A DNA stretch of 7,932 bases from an uncultured Clostridium sp. (GTDB lineage Bacteria; Bacillota; Clostridia; TANB77; CAG-508). A model generated the notes under the pieces. The model did no database searches and had not been told where the DNA came from. It was given only the letters and a program-made list of their open reading frames with translations. Shown here piece by piece: positions 1 through 4,901 of the stretch. Position 1 is the first letter of the stretch. The number at the start of each line of letters is the position of its first letter. A program made the translations under genes and the position numbers. The stretch covers positions 1 through 7,932 of the forward strand of contig USAE01000061.1 of NCBI GenBank assembly GCA_900552655.1, given 5' to 3'.

Positions 1-31
1 ATATTTATTTTTATAATTAAAAAGCATAACA

Positions 32-61
32 ATTATACTATAAAAATTAGGTATTTGTCAA
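32..61 (-). promoter_or_regulatory. Leftward sigma-A promoter, probably for rpmH outside the window
   Basis: Read on the minus strand, TTGACA (56-61) and TATAAT (32-37) are both perfect hexamers separated by 18 bases. Transcription would start near position 25 and leave the window. In Firmicutes the gene divergent from dnaA is usually rpmH (ribosomal protein L34), followed by rnpA, so this is inferred to be its promoter; no coding sequence is visible in 1-25. A weak DnaA-box-like sequence (TTGTCAACA, 55-63, 7 of 9) covers the -35 box. A second minus-strand TTGACA lies at 86-91 but has no convincing -10 partner. Confidence 0.72.
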
Positions 62-95
62 CATTTATTAGATATAATTTATAAATGTCAATATA

Positions 96-139
96 TTATT
101 CACATACTTATACACATGTTGTATTAAAACTTATTCACA
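96..139 (+). promoter_or_regulatory. DnaA box cluster A (three boxes)
   Basis: TTATTCACA (96-104), TTATACACA (108-116) and TTATTCACA (131-139) all face the same way. Each is one base from the strong consensus TTATCCACA or fits the relaxed TTATNCACA form. The first two are spaced 12 bases start to start, about one helical turn, which would put bound DnaA on one face of the DNA. Confidence 0.82.
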
Positions 140-267
140 CCCAAAAAAAGTTATTTATTGTCGTAAAAAGTAAAAATTTGTTTTGTCTTGGAATATTACG
201 CATTTACACGGTTTATAAAAATTGTAATATTATGTAATAAATTGTAGATTTTATCTTTTTTTCACAC

Positions 268-297
268 TTATCCACAAAATTATCCACATTATACACA
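268..297 (+). promoter_or_regulatory. DnaA box cluster B (three near-contiguous boxes)
   Basis: Two perfect TTATCCACA boxes (268-276 and 280-288) are followed with no gap by TTATACACA (289-297). This is the densest box array in the window and all boxes point toward dnaA. It ends 30 bases before the dnaA -35 box, so it could serve both origin assembly and repression of dnaA by its own product. Confidence 0.9.
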
Positions 298-326
298 GAT
301 TTATTTAAGTTTTTTGTCCTTTATTA

Positions 327-355
327 TTGACTAAGTAACTTTATTTTTATATAAT
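327..355 (+). promoter_or_regulatory. dnaA promoter
   Basis: TTGACT (327-332) and a perfect TATAAT (350-355) are separated by 17 bases, an excellent sigma-A match. Transcription would start near 362, giving a leader of about 170 bases. That leader contains DnaA box cluster C, and cluster B lies just upstream, a layout consistent with DnaA autoregulation. Confidence 0.83.
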
Positions 356-443
356 GTAAAAACAATAGGGAATAGTGATATTTTTTATTTTTTTTTGTAA
401 ATCTTGTAACTTGTATTACAGTATTTTTACATATTTTTTAAAG

Positions 444-475
444 TTATCAACAGTTGTGGATATGATTGTGGATAA
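444..475. promoter_or_regulatory. DnaA box cluster C in the dnaA leader
   Basis: TTATCAACA (444-452, plus, one mismatch), TGTGGATAT (455-463, a minus-strand box with one mismatch) and TGTGGATAA (467-475, a perfect minus-strand box). They lie downstream of the predicted dnaA start site and about 60 bases before the start codon. The last two face the opposite way to clusters A and B. Confidence 0.8.
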
Positions 476-533
476 TACTAAAAAATCACGAATTTACTAA
501 TTCCCTTATAATTTGTAGAAAGGATTGAAAGAA

Positions 534-1877
534 ATGTCAAATGAACTAAACGAACTTTTAACTAAAGCAAAAGAACTTTTAAAAGATGAGATGACTAATA
601 TTTCTTATGAAACATGGATAAAATCATTAAACATAAGAGATTTTACAGATGACAAAATAATATTAATTGCTTCTTCACCTTTTCAAAAAGATGCTGTTGA
701 AACAAGATATTATGATTTAGTTGCAAACACTTTCAAATTTATTACAAATAAAGATTGTAAAATTATTGTGGAATATCAAGATCCTGATTCAACAGAAGAA
801 GATAGTAAGTTAGAAGATAAAAGTTTTAATGACAATGAAATAGGTGTTTCAAATAATTCTTTAAATCCAAAATATACATTTGATACATTTGTAGTTGGTA
901 ACAATAACAGATTTGCACACGCTGCTTCTTTAGCAGTTGCTGAAGCACCTGGTACATCATATAATCCACTATTTTTGTATGGGGATGTTGGATTAGGTAA
1001 AACTCACTTAATGCATGCAATTGGACATCAAGTAATAAAAAATAATTCCAATTCAAATGTACTATATGTAACATCTGAAAAATTTACTAATCAATTAATC
1101 AATGCCATAAAAGACAACAAAAATGAACAATTTAGAAATAAATATAGAAATATAGATGTTTTACTTATCGACGATATTCAATTTATAGCTGGAAAAGAAA
1201 GAATTCAAGAGGAGTTTTTCCACACTTTTAACACATTACATGATAATAGAAAACAAATTGTTATTTCTAGTGATAGACCTCCAAAAGATATACCTTTATT
1301 AGAAGATAGGTTAAAATCAAGATTCGAATGGGGATTAATTGCCGATATTTCTATTCCAGATTATGAAACTCGTTTAGCAATATTAAGAAAAAAAGCTCAA
1401 ACAGACAATATTATAGTAGATGATGTTATATTATCAACTATTGCAACAAGAGTTGCTTCTAATATAAGAGAATTAGAAGGTGTATTTAATAAACTTGTAG
1501 CATTTTCTACATTAGCTAACGGGCCAATTACAATAGAAATGGCTGAAAAAGCGATAAATGATATATCTGCACAAAAAGAAAAAGTAATTTCAGCAGATTA
1601 TATACAAGATGTAGTTTCAAAATATTTCAATATTAATAAAAAAGATCTAAAAAGTTCAAAAAGATCTAATGATATTGCATACCCAAGACAAATAGCAATG
1701 TATTTATGTAGGGAAGTTGCAGGATTATCTTTCCCAAAAATAGGAGAAGAATTTGGAAAAAGAGATCATACAACAGTAATGCATGGATGTACTAAAATCG
1801 AAAAAGAAATTAAAGAAAATACAAATACAAAATTAATTGTGGAAAGTGTGAAAAAAATAATTTTAGAAAAAAAATAA
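534..1877 (+). CDS. dnaA: Chromosomal replication initiator protein DnaA
   Basis: DnaA binds the origin boxes, forms an ATP-dependent filament, melts the duplex and recruits the helicase. The 447-aa product has the full four-domain layout. Domain I (about 1-80) includes SYETWIKSL. A variable acidic linker follows (about 81-110). The AAA+ domain III carries Walker A GDVGLGKTH (150-158), Walker B LLIDDIQ (210-216), the Arg-finger region RLKSRFEWGL (259-268) and the sensor II region NIRELEG (310-316). Domain IV has the DnaA-box-binding signature KRDHTTVMHG (409-418). The open frame reaches a TTG at 525, but that codon directly abuts the AAAGGA ribosome binding site (519-524). ATG 534 has a normal 9-base spacing and gives the usual N-terminus, so I use it. 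No plus-strand terminator follows, so transcripts may continue into dnaN. Confidence 0.98.
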   Translation: MSNELNELLTKAKELLKDEMTNISYETWIKSLNIRDFTDDKIILIASSPFQKDAVETRYYDLVANTFKFITNKDCKIIVEYQDPDSTEEDSKLEDKSFNDNEIGVSNNSLNPKYTFDTFVVGNNNRFAHAASLAVAEAPGTSYNPLFLYGDVGLGKTHLMHAIGHQVIKNNSNSNVLYVTSEKFTNQLINAIKDNKNEQFRNKYRNIDVLLIDDIQFIAGKERIQEEFFHTFNTLHDNRKQIVISSDRPPKDIPLLEDRLKSRFEWGLIADISIPDYETRLAILRKKAQTDNIIVDDVILSTIATRVASNIRELEGVFNKLVAFSTLANGPITIEMAEKAINDISAQKEKVISADYIQDVVSKYFNINKKDLKSSKRSNDIAYPRQIAMYLCREVAGLSFPKIGEEFGKRDHTTVMHGCTKIEKEIKENTNTKLIVESVKKIILEKK

Positions 1878-1879
1878 GA

Positions 1880-1899
1880 TTATATCAATTTATATCAAT
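1880..1899 (+). repeat. Tandem 10-bp direct repeat after dnaA
   Basis: TTATATCAAT occurs twice with no gap (1880-1889 and 1890-1899), directly after the dnaA stop codon. A 10-bp period matches roughly one helical turn. Its function is unknown; it may simply be slippage in AT-rich DNA or a protein-binding site within the origin. Confidence 0.7.
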
Positions 1900-1920
1900 A
1901 AAAATTTAGATTTTAAAAAA

Positions 1921-1972
1921 CGTAGGTTCGTCAAAACAAACTTTTGAAAAAAGTTTTGTTTCCAAACCTACG
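1921..1972. repeat. Long imperfect hairpin in the dnaA-dnaN gap
   Basis: CGTAGGTT (1921-1928) pairs perfectly with AACCTACG (1965-1972). After a short internal mismatch, the A/C-rich strand at 1934-1945 pairs with 1949-1961, with one bulged base and a tiny loop. On the plus strand no T-run follows (next bases GAAG). On the minus strand the stem is followed by six T's (complement of 1915-1920), the form of an intrinsic terminator stopping leftward transcription through the origin. It could also be a cruciform-forming origin element or a small dispersed repeat. Confidence 0.65.
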
Positions 1973-1987
1973 GAAGTAATACATTAG

Positions 1988-2072
1988 ATATACACAAGTA
2001 GTTGTTAATAATGTGTATATAAACTGTTAATATTTCATTAATCCACATTTTTTTCAAAACCATGTGGATTAA
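1988..2072. promoter_or_regulatory. Two inverted pairs of DnaA-box-like sequences
   Basis: Pair 1 is ATATACACA (1988-1996) with its exact reverse complement TGTGTATAT (2012-2020). Pair 2 is TTAATCCACAT (2038-2048) with its exact reverse complement ATGTGGATTAA (2062-2072). Each half-site is one base from a DnaA box (TTATACACA or TTATCCACA). The pairs sit between the hairpin and the trio-like tract, where the downstream box cluster of a bipartite origin is expected. Their strict symmetry is unusual for DnaA boxes and could also suit another dimeric protein. Confidence 0.7.
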
Positions 2073-2134
2073 ATTATAACTTTTCCACGAAAATATAAAC
2101 ATAGTTTTTTTACGGAAATAGAGACTTACAAGAC

Positions 2135-2190
2135 TTTTCCCCATAATTAACAACACCTAATACTATTACTTCTATAATTATTATTTATTA
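2135..2190 (+). other. DnaA-trio tract and DNA unwinding element
   Basis: From 2157 to 2174 the sequence reads as triplets CTA ATA CTA TTA CTT CTA, that is 3'-GAT-like trios on the complementary strand with a constant central A. This is the DnaA-trio pattern known from B. subtilis for loading DnaA onto single strands. It is preceded by degenerate box-like sites (TTTTCCCCA 2135-2143; TTAACAACA 2147-2155, each 7 of 9) and followed by an A/T-only stretch (2173-2194). The dnaN ribosome binding site comes next. Confidence 0.75.
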
Positions 2191-2207
2191 ATAAAGGAGA
2201 GAGAAAA

Positions 2208-3323
2208 ATGAAGATAGTTTGTTATAAAGATAAAATACTTAAAGCTATTAATTCCGTAGTAAAAGCAGTAGCATCAAAAACTACAATGCCTATACTAGAA
2301 GGAATACTTATTCAAACAAATGATAATGAAATAAAACTAACAACTTATGATTTAGAAATAGGTATCGAATATATAATGGATTGTGAAGTAGAAGAACAAG
2401 GTTCTACTGTAGTAAATGCTATAATGTTTAGTGAAATTATAAGAAAATTACCAGATACAGAAATAAAAATTTATTTAGATACTAATAATCTATTAGTTAT
2501 AGAATGTGAAGGTTCTTTATATAAATTAGCAACAATGGATCCAACAGAATTTCCAGAATTACCTAAAATAAATGTGGAAAATTCTATACAAATAGAACAA
2601 AATGTATTAAAAAATATGATAAGAAGAACTATTTTTGCAGTTAGTAATGAAGAAAATAGGCCAATATTTACAGGATGTTTATTTGAAGTAATTAATAATA
2701 AATTAAATGTAGTTGCAGTTGATGGTTTTAGATTAGCATGGAGAAGTAGTTTTTTAAATGTACAAGCTAACAACTTTAGTGCGGTAATTCCAGGAAAAAC
2801 ATTAAATGAAGTAAACAAGATAATTTCAGATTCTTTTGAGCCAATCAAAATAGGAATTTCAAAAAATCAAGCTTTATTTGAAATGGATAATTGTAAAATA
2901 GTTACAAGAGTATTAGATGGAGAATTCTTAAATTATTCAAATGTAATTCCTAATGAATGGGATACAAGAATACGAGTTAATAAAAATATCTTACAAAGTT
3001 GTTTTGAAAGAATTAGTTTAATATCTTCATCTTCTGTGGAAAAAGAAAAGAAATATCCTGTTAAAGTAACTGTAGATATTGGAAAATTAACAATATCTTG
3101 TGCAAATCAAACGGGTGATGCTAAAGAAGAAATTTATGTATCAACAGAAGGAAAAAATATAGAAGCAGGATTTAACCCAAAATATTTTTTAGATGCATTA
3201 AAAGTAATAGATGATGAAGAAGTATTTGTACATTTTGGATCAAGTATTTCACCATGTGTTATTAGACCTGTTGATGAAGGTGACTACGTATATATGGTAT
3301 TACCAATAAGATTGAAAGATTAA
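2208..3323 (+). CDS. dnaN: DNA polymerase III sliding clamp (beta subunit)
   Basis: The beta clamp is a ring-shaped dimer that encircles DNA and tethers DNA polymerase III; it also binds many repair and replication proteins. The 371-aa product has the normal family length for three repeated clamp folds (about 1-120, 125-250, 251-371). Visible family features are TTMPILEGILIQ near the N-terminus, VAVDGFRLAWR (170-178 region, like the VATDGHRLA of other clamps) and the C-terminal YMVLPIRL (362-369), the usual clamp ending that helps form the partner-binding pocket. The start is ATG 2208, seven bases after AAAGGAGAG (2193-2201). I see no convincing separate promoter in the gap, so it is probably co-transcribed with dnaA. 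Transcription ends at the hairpins downstream. Confidence 0.98.
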   Translation: MKIVCYKDKILKAINSVVKAVASKTTMPILEGILIQTNDNEIKLTTYDLEIGIEYIMDCEVEEQGSTVVNAIMFSEIIRKLPDTEIKIYLDTNNLLVIECEGSLYKLATMDPTEFPELPKINVENSIQIEQNVLKNMIRRTIFAVSNEENRPIFTGCLFEVINNKLNVVAVDGFRLAWRSSFLNVQANNFSAVIPGKTLNEVNKIISDSFEPIKIGISKNQALFEMDNCKIVTRVLDGEFLNYSNVIPNEWDTRIRVNKNILQSCFERISLISSSSVEKEKKYPVKVTVDIGKLTISCANQTGDAKEEIYVSTEGKNIEAGFNPKYFLDALKVIDDEEVFVHFGSSISPCVIRPVDEGDYVYMVLPIRLKD

Positions 3324-3329
3324 AAAGAG

Positions 3330-3433
3330 GCAAGCTATTATTTATAAAATAAGAAATGGGATTTAGGCAAATACTAAGAATCCCATTTTTTATATAAAAT
3401 ATGAATAATAAAAGCTTGCTTTATTTTTTATTT
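3330..3433 (+). terminator. Outer hairpin enclosing the dnaN terminator, with its own T-rich tail
   Basis: GCAAGCT (3330-3336) pairs with AGCTTGC (3413-3419), and the flanking TATTATT and AATAATA segments can extend the arm. The pair encloses the inner terminator at 3354-3391 and is followed by TTTATTTTTTATTT. This could be a backup terminator. The 3' arm also contains the -35 box of the recF promoter, so the two functions overlap. Confidence 0.55.
3354..3391 (+). terminator. Intrinsic terminator of dnaN
   Basis: AAATGGGATT (3354-3363) pairs perfectly with AATCCCATTT (3379-3388), a 10-bp stem with a GGG/CCC core and a 15-base loop. Six T's (3386-3391) follow the stem. It lies 30 bases after the dnaN stop codon. 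Confidence 0.85.
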
Positions 3434-3444
3434 ATGTGTATAAT
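3416..3444 (+). promoter_or_regulatory. Promoter of the recF-remB-gyrB operon
   Basis: A perfect TATAAT (3439-3444) lies 17 bases after TTGCTT (3416-3421, a weak -35). Transcription would start near 3451, just before the inverted pair of DnaA boxes at 3463-3494, so expression may respond to DnaA. Confidence 0.65.
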
Positions 3445-3462
3445 GCAATAGATATTTTAAAA

Positions 3463-3494
3463 ATATCCACAGAAACTTACGGAAATGTGGATAA
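3463..3494. promoter_or_regulatory. Inverted pair of DnaA boxes in the recF leader
   Basis: ATATCCACA (3463-3471, plus, one mismatch) faces TGTGGATAA (3486-3494, a perfect minus-strand box). The pair lies just downstream of the predicted transcription start and 16 bases before the recF start codon, a good position for repression of the recF-remB-gyrB operon. Confidence 0.75.
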
Positions 3495-3510
3495 CTAAGT
3501 GGAGAACTTT

Positions 3511-4590
3511 ATGAATATAACAAAAATAAAACTAGAAAATTTTAGAAATTATACTAACCAAGAAATAATTTTTAACAATGGAATAAATGTTATTTATGGA
3601 AATAATGCACAAGGAAAAACAAACATTTTAGAAGCAATTTTTTTATGTTCAATGGGAAAATCTTTTAGAACTAACAAAGATAAAGAATTAGTAAAAATAA
3701 ATGAAGATTTTGCCAAAATAAATATAGAATATGAAAAAAGTGATAGAAAAGGTAAAATAGAATATATAATTTCAGATAAAAAAAATATATCAATAAATGG
3801 GGTAAAAATAAAAAAATTAAGTGAATTATTAGGAAATATAAATTCCATAATTTTTTCGCCAGATGATATGGAAATTCTTAAAGATGGTCCACAAAAAAGA
3901 AGAAAATTTTTAAATATGTTAATAAGTCAATTAAGACCAAGATATTTATTTAATTTAAACGATTATAATAAGACATTAGAGCAAAGAAATAATTATCTAA
4001 GACAAATAAAATATGAAAATAAACCAAAAAATATGATAGATATTTGGAATGAAAAATTGGCTAATCATGCACAAATTATATACGAATATAGAAAAGAATT
4101 TGTGGATAAGTTATTAAAAAAAATTGTAAATATCCACAAAAATATAACAAATAATTCAGAGCAAATAAATATAAATTATATTAGTGAATTTAAAAATAAA
4201 GAAGAATATATAAAAAAATTAAATGAAAAGTTAAATAAGGATATAGAAAGAGGATATACTTCTACAGGAATACATAGAGATGACTTCGAAGTGTATATTA
4301 ATGGAAAAAATATTAATTTATATGGATCACAAGGACAATTTAGAACAGCAATATTATCTTTAAAATTATCTGAACTATATGTTATATATGATGAAGTTGG
4401 AGAATATCCAATTTTATTGCTAGATGATTTTATGTCTGAATTAGATGAAAATAGACGTAAAAAATTTGTGGAAAATATTACGGATGCACAGGTAATATTA
4501 ACAGGTACTCATAAATTAATACTTGAAAATTTTAATTATAATATATATAATGTAAAAGATGGACAAGTAAAAAATGAAGAACAATTTTAA
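3511..4590 (+). CDS. recF: DNA replication and repair protein RecF
   Basis: RecF is an SMC-like ATPase that acts with RecO and RecR to load RecA at single-strand gaps and stalled forks. The 359-aa product shows the N-terminal LENFRNY, Walker A YGNNAQGKTN (29-38), the ABC signature region GSQGQFRT (272-279) and Walker B ILLLDDFMSELD (301-312). It has the normal family length. The frame is open to a GTG at 3499, but that GTG is part of the ribosome binding site (TGGAG, 3500-3504). ATG 3511 has correct spacing and the usual RecF N-terminus. It is the first gene of an operon with remB and gyrB; remB starts 17 bases after its stop. The gene itself contains a pair of DnaA boxes (4101-4138). Confidence 0.97.
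   Translation: MNITKIKLENFRNYTNQEIIFNNGINVIYGNNAQGKTNILEAIFLCSMGKSFRTNKDKELVKINEDFAKINIEYEKSDRKGKIEYIISDKKNISINGVKIKKLSELLGNINSIIFSPDDMEILKDGPQKRRKFLNMLISQLRPRYLFNLNDYNKTLEQRNNYLRQIKYENKPKNMIDIWNEKLANHAQIIYEYRKEFVDKLLKKIVNIHKNITNNSEQININYISEFKNKEEYIKKLNEKLNKDIERGYTSTGIHRDDFEVYINGKNINLYGSQGQFRTAILSLKLSELYVIYDEVGEYPILLLDDFMSELDENRRKKFVENITDAQVILTGTHKLILENFNYNIYNVKDGQVKNEEQF
4101..4138. promoter_or_regulatory. Inverted DnaA box pair inside recF
   Basis: A perfect minus-strand box TGTGGATAA (4101-4109) and ATATCCACA (4130-4138, one mismatch) form a divergent pair within the recF coding region. It uses the same two half-sites as the pair in the recF leader. It may be a DnaA titration site or a chance match in AT-rich coding DNA. 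Confidence 0.5.
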
Positions 4591-4607
4591 CAAAAGAGGT
4601 ATTATAA

Positions 4608-4901
4608 ATGTTTGTACATATAGGAAATAATATAATTTTAGAAGAAAAGGATATAATTGGTATATATAATGTTGAATCTATGAGAGATTCTGAAGAATAT
4701 AAAAATTTAATAGAAAGTTTAAAAAGAACAGATAATCTTGTTTCACAAGTAAATGGTGATGCAAGAACATTAATAATGACTAAAGAAAACGGAAAAATAG
4801 TAGGATATGAAACAAACGTATCAACTATGTCAATAGCCAAAAGAGCAGAGGAAAATAAAAAGGGCACATTATTAGGAGGTTTGTGTAATGGAAAAATATA
4901 A
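4608..4901 (+). CDS. remB: RemB/YaaB family regulator (DUF370)
   Basis: This small basic protein belongs to the DUF370 family. The B. subtilis member RemB (YaaB) also sits between recF and gyrB, and the related RemA is a DNA-binding activator of biofilm matrix genes. The 97-aa product shows the family start MFVHIGNNIIL, the DIIGIYNVE segment (about 15-23) and the C-terminal STMSIAKRAEE. It is somewhat longer than the usual 80-90 aa because the tail GTLLGGLCNGKI extends into gyrB. The start is ATG 4608, with AGAGG (4595-4599) eight bases upstream. The gyrB ribosome binding site lies inside its last codons, so translation of the two genes is probably coupled. Family assignment rests on both sequence and position; the exact target genes cannot be inferred here. 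Confidence 0.88.
   Translation: MFVHIGNNIILEEKDIIGIYNVESMRDSEEYKNLIESLKRTDNLVSQVNGDARTLIMTKENGKIVGYETNVSTMSIAKRAEENKKGTLLGGLCNGKI

Larger units (their letters stand above)
96..2190. other. Bipartite chromosomal replication origin (oriC) spanning dnaA
   Basis: DnaA boxes lie on both sides of dnaA: clusters at 96-139, 268-297 and 444-475 upstream, and box-like pairs plus a DnaA-trio-like tract at 1988-2190 downstream. This two-part layout, with unwinding next to dnaN, is the arrangement established for Bacillus subtilis. The upstream 533 bases contain no gene that I can support. Besides the boxes they hold T-rich tracts (251-262, 381-396), an 8-bp inverted repeat AATATTAC (192-199 and 224-231), and another, ACATTTAT (61-68 and 81-88). 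The role of these repeats is unknown. Confidence 0.9.

Noticed and set aside
55..61. Spo0A-box-like TTTGTCAA and TGTCGA-type sequences (also near 157 and 6896)
   Set aside because: They are short degenerate matches in AT-rich DNA that coincide with promoter -35 sequences; not enough to call.
203..233. Possible promoter TTTACA with TAATAT or TATTAT
   Set aside because: Spacing is 16 or 19 bases with weak hexamers, and the 327-355 promoter is far better.
525..533. TTG start for dnaA three codons upstream of the ATG
   Set aside because: It directly abuts the AAAGGA ribosome binding site, leaving no spacing; ATG 534 fits.
2002..2099. Possible dnaN promoter elements (TTGTTA, TATAAA)
   Set aside because: No -35/-10 pair with 16-18 base spacing and good hexamers was found.
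1968..2156. 62-codon minus-strand open frame in the dnaA-dnaN gap
   Set aside because: It covers the origin repeats, and its translation has no domain or ribosome binding site; the DNA is better explained by DnaA-box-like sites.
2573..2581. TGTGGAAAA matches inside dnaN (2573-2581, 3035-3043) and recF (4467-4475) as DnaA boxes
   Set aside because: They have one mismatch, are unpaired, and encode ordinary Val/Trp-Glu-Lys codon combinations; likely chance.
2471..2848. 125-codon minus-strand open frame inside dnaN
   Set aside because: It is opposite dnaN, with no family resemblance; the shorter minus frames at 826-1074, 3594-3848, 5047-5244 and 5159-5356 are rejected for the same reason.
3499..3510. 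GTG start for recF four codons upstream of the ATG
   Set aside because: This GTG is within the ribosome binding site for ATG 3511, and family members start at the later position.
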